Shown here: one piece after another, positions 33,816-42,540 of the stretch
How positions within the stretch are numbered: position 1 is the stretch's first letter
Layout of the letters: every line of letters starts with the position of its first letter
NCBI RefSeq assembly: GCF_030363035.1
Contig: NZ_JAUCMN010000004.1
Span: forward strand, 248,001 to 312,000
Origin: Curtobacterium caseinilyticum
GTDB taxonomy: Bacteria; Actinomycetota; Actinomycetes; Actinomycetales; Microbacteriaceae
Direction of reading: 5' to 3'
DNA length: 64,000 bases
Position numbers and translations under genes: made by a program
Notes under the pieces: model-generated
What the model was told of the DNA's origin: nothing
Database searches by the model: none
Seen by the model: the letters and a program-made list of their open reading frames with translations, nothing else

Positions 33816-35585
33816 GTGCCCTCCTCGAACCCGACCACGGCCTACCGAGCCGCCCGCGACGAACTGCTCGCCGTCCTCGACGAAGACGACGTCGACCGAG
33901 CCGAGGCGGCCCGCCGCGCCTTCCGCTGGCCCGGGCTCGGCGACACGTTCAACTGGGCGACGGACTGGTTCGACGTCGTCGCCCGCGGGAACGACCGGGT
34001 CGCGCTCTGGATCGTCGACGAGGACGGCGGCTCCCGGACGACCTACGCCGAGATGGCGGCGCGCTCCGACCGGCTCGCGGTGCGTCTCGACCGGCTCGGT
34101 GTCCGGAAGGGCGATCACGTGCTGCTCATGCTCGGGAACCAGCTCGAGCTGTGGGAGACGATGCTCGCGGTGATGAAGCTCGGTGCGGTCATCCTGCCGA
34201 CCTCGACGATGCTCGACACCGCCGACCTGCAGGACCGGATCGACCGGGGCGGGGTCGCGCACGTCGTGACGAACCACGGGGAGACCCCGAAGTTCGACGG
34301 CGTGACCGGGGCGCCCTCCCGGATCGTCGTCGGCGGTGCGGCCGACGGCTGGACGACGTACCCGGACGACCTCGGCGAGCCGGCCCCGAGCGACGAGGTC
34401 CGGCCGGTGGTGGTGACCCGCACGACCGATCCCTGCCTGGTGTACTTCACGTCCGGCACGACGTCGCGGCCGAAGATGGTCGTGCACACCCAGGCCTCGT
34501 ACCCGGTCGGGCACCTCAGCACCATGCACTGGCTGGGGTTGCGGCCGGCTGACGTGCACCTGGCGATCAGTTCGCCCGGCTGGGGCAAGCACGCGTGGAG
34601 CTGCTTCTTCGCGCCGTGGATCGCCGAGGCGACGGTGTTCGTGTACGACACCCCGCGGTTCGACCCGGCGGGTCTCCTCGCGCAGCTCGACCAGGCCGGG
34701 GTCGACACGTTCTGTGCGCCGCCGACCGCCTGGCGGATGCTCCTGCAGTCCGACCTCGGGCCGAAGCCGCGTGCCCTGCGCGAAGTGGTGTCGGCGGGGG
34801 AGCCCCTCAACCCCGAGGTGATCGCCCGGGTGCAGGCGGCGTGGGGTCTGACGATCCGCGACGGCTACGGGCAGACCGAGACCACGGCGATCATCGGCAA
34901 CGTCCCGGGCGCCCCGGTGACGCCCGGCGCGATGGGCCGACCGCTGCCCGGTGTCTCGATCACGCTGCTCGACCCGCTCACCGGACGTCCCGGCGACGAG
35001 GGCGAGGTCTGCCTCGACCTGGCTGAACGCCCCACCAACCTGATGGCGGGGTACCTCGGCGACCCGGAGCGCACCGCCGACGCGATGCGGGACGGTTCCT
35101 TCCACACCGGCGACATCGCGAGCCGCGACGCCGACGGGCAGCTGACGTTCATCGGTCGCACGGACGACGTGTTCAAGTCGTCGGACTACAAGGTCTCGCC
35201 GTTCGAGGTCGAGAGCGCGCTGCTGCAGCACGCCGCCGTGGCGGAGAGCGCGGTCGTCCCCGCCCCGGACGAGGCCCGACTCAACGTCGTCAAGGCCTAC
35301 GTGACGCTCGCGGCCGGGTGGGAGCCCACGGCCGACACGGCACGCGCGGTGCTCGAGCACGCGCGGACCGCGCTGCCGGCGTACGCGCGGGTCCGGAGGG
35401 TCGAGTTCGGCTCGCTGCCGAAGACCATCTCCGGCAAGATCCGCCGCGTCGAGCTGCGGGAGCGCGAGGAGGCGGCTGCCCGGACGGGTTCGCCCGCCGA
35501 GGGGGAGTGGCGGGACGAGCAGTTCCCGGAGCTCCGGTCGGTCGGTCGACGGGCCGACGACCGACGCCGCTCCGGCGAGGGCTGA
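33816..35585 (+). CDS. AMP-forming acyl-CoA ligase, AcsM-like
   Basis: Activates a carboxylic acid as acyl-AMP and transfers it to CoA. 589 residues of the ANL family with LVYFTSGTTSRPKMVVHT (P-loop-like A3), YGQTETT (A5), FHTGDIASRDADGQLTFIGR (A7-A8 hinge) and the catalytic Lys in LPKTISGKIRR. The N-terminal part (TFNWATDWFDVVARGN) is that of acetyl- and medium-chain acyl-CoA synthetases. The C-terminal 40 residues are an acidic/basic extension. Start by the leaderless promoter; the open frame reaches further up without signals. Confidence 0.88.
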   Translation: MPSSNPTTAYRAARDELLAVLDEDDVDRAEAARRAFRWPGLGDTFNWATDWFDVVARGNDRVALWIVDEDGGSRTTYAEMAARSDRLAVRLDRLGVRKGDHVLLMLGNQLELWETMLAVMKLGAVILPTSTMLDTADLQDRIDRGGVAHVVTNHGETPKFDGVTGAPSRIVVGGAADGWTTYPDDLGEPAPSDEVRPVVVTRTTDPCLVYFTSGTTSRPKMVVHTQASYPVGHLSTMHWLGLRPADVHLAISSPGWGKHAWSCFFAPWIAEATVFVYDTPRFDPAGLLAQLDQAGVDTFCAPPTAWRMLLQSDLGPKPRALREVVSAGEPLNPEVIARVQAAWGLTIRDGYGQTETTAIIGNVPGAPVTPGAMGRPLPGVSITLLDPLTGRPGDEGEVCLDLAERPTNLMAGYLGDPERTADAMRDGSFHTGDIASRDADGQLTFIGRTDDVFKSSDYKVSPFEVESALLQHAAVAESAVVPAPDEARLNVVKAYVTLAAGWEPTADTARAVLEHARTALPAYARVRRVEFGSLPKTISGKIRRVELREREEAAARTGSPAEGEWRDEQFPELRSVGRRADDRRRSGEG

Positions 35586-35591
35586 GCCGCG

Positions 35592-35762
35592 TCAGCCGGC
35601 GCGGAAGAAGTCGCCGTAGGTCGGTTCCGGCGGGACGTCGCCGTGCGTGCGGTGGTGCACGAGGGCGTCGATCTCGTCGGGGTGCCGCAGACCGCGGCGG
35701 TGCCACTCGTGCGGGTGGCGCTGGAGTTCGCGGAGGTCTCGGAGGCTCGACACGGCGCTCAC
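35592..35762 (-). CDS. 56-residue protein of unknown function
   Basis: Reads VSAVSSLRDLRELQRHPHEW at its start, then alternating basic and acidic residues with six His and a C-terminal PTYGDFFRAG. Soluble, no family recognised. GTG 35762 overlaps the stop of the 49-codon gene before it, so the pair is coupled. Codon third positions are GC-rich throughout, supporting it as a real gene. Its end converges on the acyl-CoA ligase gene with 6 bp between. Confidence 0.65.
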   Translation of the reverse strand: MSAVSSLRDLRELQRHPHEWHRRGLRHPDEIDALVHHRTHGDVPPEPTYGDFFRAG

Positions 35763-35908
35763 GCCCCCAGCGTGACGACGGTGACGGCGGCGGTCGCGAC
35801 CGTGACGGCGACGATCCCGAGGCTCGTGGCGACCGTCGCCAGCAGACGGCCACGGGCTGCCTCCCGCACCTCGGAGAACTGCGAGTGTGTTGCGTCGATG
35901 GTGCTCAT
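35759..35908 (-). CDS. 49-residue single-helix membrane protein
   Basis: Begins MSTIDATHSQFSEVREAARG and continues into one long hydrophobic helix (LLATVATSLGIVAVTVATAA, residues about 23-42). GGGAAGG precedes the ATG at a good distance. Overlaps the next small gene by 4 nt. It lies downstream of marR in the same direction with a palindrome at 35975-35989 between, so control by that MarR protein is likely. Function unknown. Confidence 0.7.
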   Translation of the reverse strand: MSTIDATHSQFSEVREAARGRLLATVATSLGIVAVTVATAAVTVVTLGA

Positions 35909-35974
35909 GGCCGGCCCTTCCCGTGTCGTGGATCGCGCCTCGCGGCGCCTGGTGCCAGCTTGCTCCGGTTTCTC

Positions 35975-35989
35975 TAGTTTGTCTAACTA
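35975..35989. promoter_or_regulatory. Operator-like palindrome TAGTT-N5-AACTA
   Basis: AT-rich 15-bp inverted repeat at the marR stop and about 70 bp before the 49-codon gene. MarR proteins bind sites of this size; the pairing with this MarR is inferred. Confidence 0.4.
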
Positions 35990-36550
35990 CTGATCCTGAT
36001 GCGTACGCATCTCGGACAGCGGTCGGGGTCGGTCGGCTCCGTCGACCTCGTCCGCGGGGGAGTCGGCGGCCATCGCGGCCGTCACCTCGGTGAAGAACGT
36101 CCGCATCTCGGCGATCGTCTGCGGCGAGAGCCGGTCGGCAGCCGCGATCATCCGGGCGTGCACGTCCGTCAGTTCCGTGCGGACCTCGTCGTCGCTGTGC
36201 CCGGTCGCGACGAGCAGGGCGCCGCGGCCGTCGGACGGGTCGGCGCGGCGCTCGACGTGCCCGGAGGCCACGAGCCGCCGCACGACCGCGGTCGTCGACG
36301 CCGAGGTGATCCCGAGGTGGGCGGTCAGGTCGCCCGGGCGCACCGCTCGGCCCTCCTCGCCAGCGCGCAGGAGGAAGCGCACCGCCTCCATGTCCGTCGC
36401 GTTCATCCCCATCGCGCGCCGCTTGCGCTCGCGCATGGCGACCTCGGCCGCGCGGTACCGCCGCATCATGGTGAGCAGCTCCACGCCGGTCCTGCCCTGC
36501 CGGTCCGGGTACCAGTACCCCGATGCCCCGTGCGTCCCGTCGTCGGTCAT
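35987..36550 (-). CDS. MarR-family transcription regulator
   Basis: 187 residues. Winged helix in the middle: MGMNATDMEAVRFLL, the recognition part TAHLGITSASTTAVVRRLVA and the wing HVERRADPSDGRGALL. The N-terminal 50 residues and the C-terminal tail (DEVDGADRPRPLSEMRTHQDQ region) are longer than in minimal MarR proteins. GAGGAGG precedes the ATG. Two operator-like palindromes flank the gene, at 35975-35989 and 36583-36602, suggesting control of itself and of the small genes downstream. Confidence 0.88.
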   Translation of the reverse strand: MTDDGTHGASGYWYPDRQGRTGVELLTMMRRYRAAEVAMRERKRRAMGMNATDMEAVRFLLRAGEEGRAVRPGDLTAHLGITSASTTAVVRRLVASGHVERRADPSDGRGALLVATGHSDDEVRTELTDVHARMIAAADRLSPQTIAEMRTFFTEVTAAMAADSPADEVDGADRPRPLSEMRTHQDQ

Positions 36551-36582
36551 CGCACACCTCCTCGCGCTGTGCGGCAGACAGT

Positions 36583-36602
36583 ACCTGCGATCCCTCGCAG
36601 GT
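36583..36602. promoter_or_regulatory. Operator-like palindrome ACCTGCGA-N4-TCGCAGGT
   Basis: Perfect 8-bp half sites, 33 bp upstream of the marR start; candidate autoregulatory site. Confidence 0.45.
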
Positions 36603-36654
36603 CGGGGTACACCCCGCTGCGGGAGCCCGTGCGGTCACCGGAGTGGGCGCAGGT

Positions 36655-36698
36655 CGGACGGGAGGCGCGGTGCGGGCCCGCCACGCGCCTCCCGTCCG
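36655..36698. terminator. Terminator-type hairpin without an upstream gene
   Basis: 15-bp perfect stem (36655-36669 with 36684-36698) of the GGACGGGAGGC family in a divergent gap, where no terminator is expected. Confidence 0.65.
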
Positions 36699-37013
36699 GA
36701 CCGTGGTGCCGGACGCACGGACGCACGGACGGGCGGGCGCGCGTCCGGCGTGACGGGCGAGGGTGGCGGTCGATCCGTGACCCGAACACAGACCGACCGC
36801 CCGAGCCGCGGCACCTGACCCGCGCCACGACGCCTCGATGCAACACGAGGTCGCTGTGAGCGAGCCTCACGAGCCGGAGACCGCACTCACGCGGGGGTGC
36901 CGGTACGCCCGAGCACCCCGGGGCCACGCCCGACCGGTGGCCTTCCGGACCGTCGACCAGCACGAGCCGTAGGCTCCGTGAGGAGAACTCGTCACGGGAG
37001 ACGGAAGGCCGGC

Positions 37014-38612
37014 ATGACCAGCACCAGCACCAGCAGCCACCCCGCACCCGACGCCGCCGAGGGCGTCCGGACCACCCAGGCCACCGCCTCGGTCGCCGCG
37101 ATCCTCGCCGAGTCGGCCGCACGGTTCCGCGACGACGTCGCGGTGGTCGTGGGGGAGCAACGCACCACCTACGCCGAGCTGTGGCGGGAGACCCTGGCGT
37201 ACGCGGGGGCCCTGCGCGCCCGGGGCGTCGGCGAGGGTGACCGCGTGGCGATGCTCGTGCCGAACGTCGCCGACTTCGCCCGGGTCTACTACGCGGTGCT
37301 CGCGCTCGGCGCCGTCGTCGTCCCCGTGCACGCACTGCTCAAGCGCCGCGAGATCGAGTTCGTGCTGCAGGACAGCGACGCCCGGCTCCTCGTCTGCGCC
37401 GCACCGCTCCTCGGCGAGGGCGCCGCGGGAGCCGCACTGGCCGACGTCGACGTGCTCAGCGTCCTGGCGCCCGCAGACACCGCCGACGGTCCGGACCGGC
37501 TCGAGGCGCTCGCCGCGTCGAGCGAGCCGCTCGACACCTACGTCCCCCGGCACCCGTTCGACACCGCCACGATCCTGTACACCAGCGGCACCACCGGCAA
37601 GCCGAAGGGCGCGGAGGGCTCGCACTTCGCCCTGCTCGAACAGGTCAACACCTGCCTGCTCACCACCTTCGACATGCGCCGCGGCGACGTCCTGCTCGGA
37701 GCGCTCCCGCTCTTCCACACCTTCGGGCAGACCTGCACGATGAACACCGGCTTCCGGGCTGGCGCCACGATCGTCATGCTGCCGAAGTTCGACGGGGACG
37801 CGGCGCTCGCCGCGATGGTCGAGCACGACACCGCGATCTTCATGGGCGTCCCCACGATGTACATCGCGCTCCTCGACGCCGCCGGCCGGTCCGACGCGCG
37901 ACCGCACCTGCGGTACGCGATCTCCGGCGGTGCCTCGCTGCCCCTCGCCGTGCTGGAGCGCTTCCAGCAGGTCTTCGACGCGCCCGTGCACGAGGGGTAC
38001 GGGCTCACGGAGACCTCGCCCGTCGCGTCGTTCAACCACGTCGGGACCGAACCGCGCCCGGGGACCATCGGCACGCCGATCTGGGGCGTCGACATCGAGA
38101 TCGCGGACCCGGAGACCACGGACCGGACGGTGCTCCTGCCGCGCGGGGAGATCGGCGAGCTCGTCATCCGCGGGCACAACCTGATGAACGGGTACCTCGG
38201 CCGCCCGGACGCCACCGCGGCCGCGATCGTCGACGGGTGGTTCCGCACGGGTGACCTCGGCACCAAGGACGACGACGGCTACCTGACGATCGTCGACCGC
38301 ACGAAGGACATGATCATCCGCAACGGCTACAACGTGTACCCGCGGCAGGTCGAGGAGGTCCTCGCCACCCACCCGGACGTCACCATGGCGGCCGTGTTCG
38401 GCGTGCCGCACGACGTGCACGGGCAGGAGGTCGCCGCGGCGGTCGTGCTCCGGCCGGATGCCGTCGTCACCCCGGAGGAGCTCGTCCGGTTCGTCGCGGA
38501 CGAGATCGCCGTCTACAAGTACCCGCGCATCGTGCACGTGGTGGACGCGCTGCCGCTCGGACCCAGCGGGAAGGTGTTGAAGCGGGAGCTCGTCGAGCGG
38601 TTCGGCGGCTGA
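37014..38612 (+). CDS. AMP-forming acyl-CoA ligase, long-chain FadD-like
   Basis: 532 residues of the ANL family: ILYTSGTTGKPKGAEGSH (A3), YGLTETSP (A5), WFRTGDLGTKDDDGYLTIVD (A7 and hinge), RNGYNVYPRQVEE (A8) and LPLGPSGKVLKREL with the catalytic Lys near the end. This fits long- or medium-chain fatty-acid ligases. ATG 37014 is chosen for the strong AGACGGAAGG and because the upstream in-frame part is low-complexity. Only about 20-25% of positions appear shared with the ligase at 33816, so they are not recent copies. Confidence 0.9.
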   Translation: MTSTSTSSHPAPDAAEGVRTTQATASVAAILAESAARFRDDVAVVVGEQRTTYAELWRETLAYAGALRARGVGEGDRVAMLVPNVADFARVYYAVLALGAVVVPVHALLKRREIEFVLQDSDARLLVCAAPLLGEGAAGAALADVDVLSVLAPADTADGPDRLEALAASSEPLDTYVPRHPFDTATILYTSGTTGKPKGAEGSHFALLEQVNTCLLTTFDMRRGDVLLGALPLFHTFGQTCTMNTGFRAGATIVMLPKFDGDAALAAMVEHDTAIFMGVPTMYIALLDAAGRSDARPHLRYAISGGASLPLAVLERFQQVFDAPVHEGYGLTETSPVASFNHVGTEPRPGTIGTPIWGVDIEIADPETTDRTVLLPRGEIGELVIRGHNLMNGYLGRPDATAAAIVDGWFRTGDLGTKDDDGYLTIVDRTKDMIIRNGYNVYPRQVEEVLATHPDVTMAAVFGVPHDVHGQEVAAAVVLRPDAVVTPEELVRFVADEIAVYKYPRIVHVVDALPLGPSGKVLKRELVERFGG

Positions 38613-38763
38613 CGGCGTCCGTCAGTGCTGGTCGTGGCGTGTCCCCGCCGCACGGTCGCGGTGTGAGGCGGCGGTTGTCGCGGCGAGGAACGCCGTCAGG
38701 ACGGCGTCGGACCACCGGTGTCGAGGGGATCGTGATCCGCGGACCCCCTAGGATCGACGGTGA

Positions 38764-38836
38764 GGGCCTTTAGCTCAGCTGGTAGAGCGCCACGTTTACA
38801 CCGTGGATGTCGTCGGTTCGATCCCGGCAGGGCCCA
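38764..38836 (+). tRNA. tRNA-Val (TAC)
   Basis: 73-nt cloverleaf: acceptor GGGCCTT with AGGGCCC, D-arm TAGCTCAGCTGGTAGAGC, anticodon stem CCACG/CGTGG around TTTACAC with anticodon TAC, T-loop TTCGATC, discriminator A. The full CCA is not encoded. Confidence 0.97.
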
Positions 38837-38924
38837 CCGGAGACGCCCCGCGCACCAGCGACACCGCCGCCCGCGCCCAGGAGTGCACAGGAACGACACC
38901 GAGCGCTGACCGGGTCGCTGCTAC

Positions 38925-39893
38925 CTAGCGCCGCGCGCGGAGGGTCTCGCTCGGGAGCTCCCCGAACCGCTTCGCGTACGCCGACGAGAACCGTCCGGCG
39001 TGCGCGAAGCCCCACTTCCGCGCGACCTCCGCGACGGTCGTCTCACCGACGGAGTGGTACCGGAGCTCGGCGCGCACCCGGTCGAAGCGGATCCCGCGGA
39101 GCATCGCGTTCGGCGACATCCGGACCTGGCGTTGGAACCCCTGCTGCAGTCCGCGGATGCTCAACCCGACGTGCTCGGCCACGTCGGTGGTCGTGATCGG
39201 TGTGTCCGCCCGGGCGTGCATCCACTCGATCGCCGCACGCACGCGCCCTCGCGCCCCGGGCACGGCCGGTACCGCCGGCACGACGGTCACGTGCGGGAAC
39301 GTCCGGAGCATCGCGAGGGCCGTCCGTCGGGTCGCCTCCGCCATCGCCAGCGGTGACAGTGGCGTCGACCCGAGGACGAGCTGTGCGGCATCGCGGAGTT
39401 CGGCGTTCCAGGACCGGACCGCGTCACGGCGCGGGACCGCCGCGTGGTCGAAGACCAGGGGAGCCGGTTCCGTGCCGTGCAGCTCGGCGGCCACCCGTTC
39501 GAGCGTCCGCCGGTCGAACTGCACGACGTTCTGCCGGACGTCGGCCAGGTCGAACCGGAAGGGTCGCTCGCTCGGGAACACGACGGGACGCCCGGGGGCG
39601 AGGGCGACCTCGTCGCGGCCGAGGTCCACCAGCCCGCCGCCGTCGCTGACCCAGCTCACGAAGTAGTGGCTCGTCGCGTCCACCTCGCCGAGCATGCGGC
39701 CGTCGAAACGCTTCGCGTCGAGCGACAGTGCGTCGTCCCCGACGGACCGGAACCGGTACCCGAACGAGCGCTCGGTGCGCTCCGGCAGGAACCCGGACGC
39801 CCCGTAGGCGGACTCGAACACCGCGCGGGCCACGTCGAGGTCGTCACCCGACGACTCGACGACGTGTCGGACGTCCGGTGCGGTGGTGCTCAT
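38925..39893 (-). CDS. AraC-family transcription regulator
   Basis: 322 residues. An AraC_binding-2-like N-terminal domain (ERSFGYRFRSVGDDALSL, then PGRPVVFPSERPF) is followed by the two helix-turn-helix units: ITTTDVAEHVGLSIRGLQQG and TTVAEVARKWGFAHAGRFSS plus AYAKRFGELPSETLRARR. The similar size and C-terminus of the regulator at 57307 mark them as paralogues. CACGAT six nt before the ATG may be the -10 box. The neighbours are tRNA-Val and a small zinc-binding protein, so no target is evident. Confidence 0.88.
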   Translation of the reverse strand: MSTTAPDVRHVVESSGDDLDVARAVFESAYGASGFLPERTERSFGYRFRSVGDDALSLDAKRFDGRMLGEVDATSHYFVSWVSDGGGLVDLGRDEVALAPGRPVVFPSERPFRFDLADVRQNVVQFDRRTLERVAAELHGTEPAPLVFDHAAVPRRDAVRSWNAELRDAAQLVLGSTPLSPLAMAEATRRTALAMLRTFPHVTVVPAVPAVPGARGRVRAAIEWMHARADTPITTTDVAEHVGLSIRGLQQGFQRQVRMSPNAMLRGIRFDRVRAELRYHSVGETTVAEVARKWGFAHAGRFSSAYAKRFGELPSETLRARR

Positions 39894-40005
39894 GCTCCGA
39901 TCGTGCCACGTCCGGCAGCTGCGCGACCTCCGGTCGCGCGTGCGCCCTGACCGCCCGTCGGTCGGTCCGTGACACATCGGTGATCCAGCACGTCCCACTG
40001 GTGAG

Positions 40006-40191
40006 ATGCACGACGACACCACGACCCCGACCCTGCCCGAGCGCCCCGCGAACGACCTCTGCACGAGCGTCTTCGACCGGTGGCGGTGCGGATTGGCGCA
40101 CGACCACGCCGGCCTGCACACCGCGGTCGAGACGGGGGCGACGACCTCCTGGAACGACGCCGTGGCAGGACGCACGCTCCGCGAGATCTGA
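40006..40191 (+). CDS. 61-residue putative zinc-binding protein
   Basis: Contains CTSVFDRWRCGLAHDHAGLH, a C-x8-C...H-x4-H arrangement like the small CxxC/HxGxH proteins common in actinobacteria. Third codon positions are almost all G or C, supporting coding. GGTGAG sits very close to the ATG. Function unknown. Confidence 0.55.
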   Translation: MHDDTTTPTLPERPANDLCTSVFDRWRCGLAHDHAGLHTAVETGATTSWNDAVAGRTLREI

Positions 40192-40330
40192 GCACCGGTC
40201 GTTGGTCGGCCGGAGGGACGACCCGTCCCACGACGGCCTGCCCGGGTGCTCCGGGTCACTGCGGACGTCCACCGGACCGCGCGTGGGTCTGCTGTCCCCT
40301 CTGCGCGCACCGGGGTGCGCGGGCGCCCGG

Positions 40331-40726
40331 TCACGGGGAGGCCGGCCGGGACCAGAGGTCGGCGCGCACCTCCAGGAAGGTGCCGCTCGCCTCGGCTGAC
40401 AGCGTGATCGGCCGAGGGTCGACGAGGTCGCCCGGCAGCTGCGTCGTCGGGGTCGCGCCGATCGCCGTTGCCACGTCCGCCGGTGTGGAGCCCGTCGGCG
40501 GTCGGACGGTCAGGACGAGCGAGCACCCTCCGGATCCGCACTCCGTGCGTTCGGCGACGATCGCACTGCCCGCGGGGAGCGGCACGGCGGACCGCGGCGG
40601 GACGTCGCCCTCGGTCGCTCCGGCCCAGAGGAGTCCGTACCGCCCGAGCACCAGCACGGTGAGCACGCCGACGACGACCAGGACGCCGGTGACGACCCGG
40701 CGTCCGGCTCCCCGCTGCCCACCCAC
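40331..40726 (-). CDS. Single-pass membrane protein with extracytoplasmic domain
   Basis: 131 residues: basic N-terminus, one helix (VVTGVLVVVGVLTVLVLGRY), then a small exported domain with the Cys pair ECGSGGC, possibly a disulfide. No family recognised. GTG 40726 is preferred to ATG 40780 because TAGGGT lies 7 nt before it. Confidence 0.6.
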   Translation of the reverse strand: MGGQRGAGRRVVTGVLVVVGVLTVLVLGRYGLLWAGATEGDVPPRSAVPLPAGSAIVAERTECGSGGCSLVLTVRPPTGSTPADVATAIGATPTTQLPGDLVDPRPITLSAEASGTFLEVRADLWSRPASP

Positions 40727-40733
40727 GAGCCGG

Positions 40734-40739
40734 ACCCTA
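40734..40739 (-). promoter_or_regulatory. -10 box TAGGGT, leaderless
   Basis: Seven nt before GTG 40726 on the minus strand. Confidence 0.45.
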
Positions 40740-40827
40740 CCGGACCAGGGCTTCCGCGGTGCGACGGGGCCTGCCATCATCGAGCCGATGCGGACGCCGG
40801 AGTCCGCACGACCCGAAGGAGCTCACC

Positions 40828-41244
40828 GTGACCGTCTTCCTCAACCCCTACCTCGGTTTCCGCGACCAGGCGCGCGAGGCGCTCGACTTCTACCACGGGG
40901 TGCTCGGCGGTGAGCTCAAGACGATGACCTTCGCCGAGGGTGGCATGGCGCAGGACCCGTCAGACGCGGACAAGATCATGCACGGTCAGGTCCAGACCGC
41001 CGCCGGCCTGCTGCTCATGGCATCGGACGCGCCGGCGAGCATGCCGACGCCGACCGAGAGCAGCATCTCCGTCTCGCTGAGCGGTGACGACGAGGACGTC
41101 CTCACCGGCTACTGGAACGGGTTGGCCGAGGGCGCGACCGTGATCGAGCCGCTGACGAAGGCGCCGTGGGGTGACACCTTCGGGATGCTGACCGATCGGT
41201 TCGGCGTCACGTGGCTGGTGAACATCAGCGGTTCCGCTGCCTGA
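40828..41244 (+). CDS. VOC-family (PhnB/glyoxalase-like) protein
   Basis: 138 residues of the vicinal-oxygen-chelate fold, PhnB subgroup: VFLNPYLGFRDQAREALDFY, MHGQVQTAAGLLLMASD and the closing PWGDTFGMLTDRFGVTWLVN. These small proteins usually lack a proven reaction. GTG 40828 has AAGGAG before it. Not linked to neighbours. Confidence 0.88.
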   Translation: MTVFLNPYLGFRDQAREALDFYHGVLGGELKTMTFAEGGMAQDPSDADKIMHGQVQTAAGLLLMASDAPASMPTPTESSISVSLSGDDEDVLTGYWNGLAEGATVIEPLTKAPWGDTFGMLTDRFGVTWLVNISGSAA

Positions 41245-41269
41245 CCGCGGCTCACGCTGACCGCGCGGC

Positions 41270-42187
41270 TCACAGACGCGCGACCGGCCGCAGCCGCGGC
41301 ACCCAGCAGCGCACCGCGGCGGCGTAGCGGCGGAAGTCGTCGCCGAAGCGCTCCTCGAGGTCCGCTTCCTCGAGGGGACGCACGACGCAGTTCCAGACGA
41401 TCGAGCCTGCGACCGCGTACACGAGCACCATCCACGACGCCGTCACCAACCCGACCGCGGCGCCCTGGGTGATGCCCGCCAGCGCCATCGGGTTCCGCAC
41501 CACCCGGTACGGTCCGGCCACGACGAGGCGGTTCGGCATCGCGGACGGCAGCGGGGTCCCTGCACCCCGTGTCGACATCGACACCGCCGACGCGAGCCCG
41601 AGCAGGCTCGCGAGCACGAACACGACGACACCCGTGTCGACGAGGACGTCCACGACGGGTCCGGGCAGTGCCGGGCGGAGTCGCCACCGGGTCTCGGCGG
41701 CCACGATCACCAGAGGGAACACCCCGAGGAACAGCCCCCAGAAGACGACGATCTGCAGCGCGGTACCGAGGACGTGCCGGTGGCGCCCGGCGTCCGGGTC
41801 GGCGGTGCGGAAGCGCAGCGGACCGGAGGTGACGAGCTCAGTGGGGATCCGCCCGAGCAGCACCAGGCAGAGCGCCAGCACCGAGCCGACGGTGGCGGCC
41901 GTCATCGCGACCACACCCCAGCCGGCCTCGCGGGTCGCCGTCGCCCAGAGGACCATGCCGGCCAGCACGACCGCGGTCCAGCCGGTCGCGAGCACCGCGG
42001 CCCAGCGGAGGCCCGTCGCGGCGAGGGCGGACGCGACGACGAAGAGCGGAACGTCGAACGCCGCGACCAGGACCGGGTTGAGCGTGCCGAGCGTGAGCGT
42101 CCGGACGGTCGGCACGGTCGCGACGAGCACCCACCACGCTCCGCCGGCGACGGCCTGCAGCGCGAACCACCAGCGACCCCGGGACAT
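41270..42187 (-). CDS. Isoprenylcysteine methyltransferase-like membrane protein
   Basis: 305 residues with about eight helices. The C-terminal signature AGPYRVVRNPMALAGITQG and RPLEEADLEERFGDDFRRYA is that of the ICMT/PEMT membrane methyltransferases, which bind S-adenosylmethionine there. Bacterial members have varied or unknown acceptors. The N-terminal half is an added helical region. ATG by TAGGTT 6 nt upstream. Confidence 0.82.
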   Translation of the reverse strand: MSRGRWWFALQAVAGGAWWVLVATVPTVRTLTLGTLNPVLVAAFDVPLFVVASALAATGLRWAAVLATGWTAVVLAGMVLWATATREAGWGVVAMTAATVGSVLALCLVLLGRIPTELVTSGPLRFRTADPDAGRHRHVLGTALQIVVFWGLFLGVFPLVIVAAETRWRLRPALPGPVVDVLVDTGVVVFVLASLLGLASAVSMSTRGAGTPLPSAMPNRLVVAGPYRVVRNPMALAGITQGAAVGLVTASWMVLVYAVAGSIVWNCVVRPLEEADLEERFGDDFRRYAAAVRCWVPRLRPVARL

Positions 42188-42193
42188 GGCTGC

Positions 42194-42199
42194 AACCTA
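42194..42199 (-). promoter_or_regulatory. -10 box TAGGTT, leaderless
   Basis: Six nt before ATG 42187 on the minus strand. Confidence 0.55.
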
Positions 42200-42259
42200 G
42201 CAGCGGCGGTCGGCCGCACGAGACGTCTCGCAGTCCGCGAGACGCCCGTGACCCGGTAC

Positions 42260-42301
42260 GGACGGGAGGCACGGTGCCAGCTGGCACCGTGCCTCCCGTC
42301 C
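42260..42301. terminator. Perfect 42-bp palindrome of the GGACGGGAGGC family
   Basis: The two 21-bp arms (42260-42280 and 42281-42301) are exact reverse complements with no spacer. It lies 38 bp past the 46-residue gene, so it can end the ADH-SDR operon. Confidence 0.85.
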
Positions 42302-42339
42302 TGCGTCACGTGCGTCGCGCGATCAGCGCAGCCCGGCCA

Positions 42340-42480
42340 TCAGCGCTGACCGTTGATCTGACCGAGCCAGCGCCCGAAGGCGGGCTCCTGCTGGTCGTCG
42401 TGCAGCGCGCGCAGGGTGGTCGTCGGGATGCAGCGACGCTCGGTGTCGACGCCGTTCCCCTTGTGGAGGTCGAGGCTCAT
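42340..42480 (-). CDS. 46-residue protein of unknown function
   Basis: Begins MSLDLHKGNGVDTERRCIPT and ends in FGRWLGQINGQR. Strong ribosome binding site AAGGAG six nt before the ATG. It follows the SDR gene by 60 bp and precedes the palindrome, so it is the last gene of that operon. No homologue recognised. Confidence 0.65.
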   Translation of the reverse strand: MSLDLHKGNGVDTERRCIPTTTLRALHDDQQEPAFGRWLGQINGQR

Positions 42481-42540
42481 GGTGTGCTCCTTCGCAGTGT
42501 GTGGATGGTTCGACGCCGGCGGACGTCCGGGCATTCCCGA

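Larger units (their letters stand above)
36551..37013. other. 463-bp divergent gap between marR and an acyl-CoA ligase gene
   Basis: No gene is supported. It holds an inverted repeat at 36583-36602, the hairpin at 36655-36698 although no gene ends there, and GC-rich low-complexity DNA (repeated CGGACGCA near 36711-36730). The ligase gene has AGACGGAAGG before its ATG. Confidence 0.6.
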
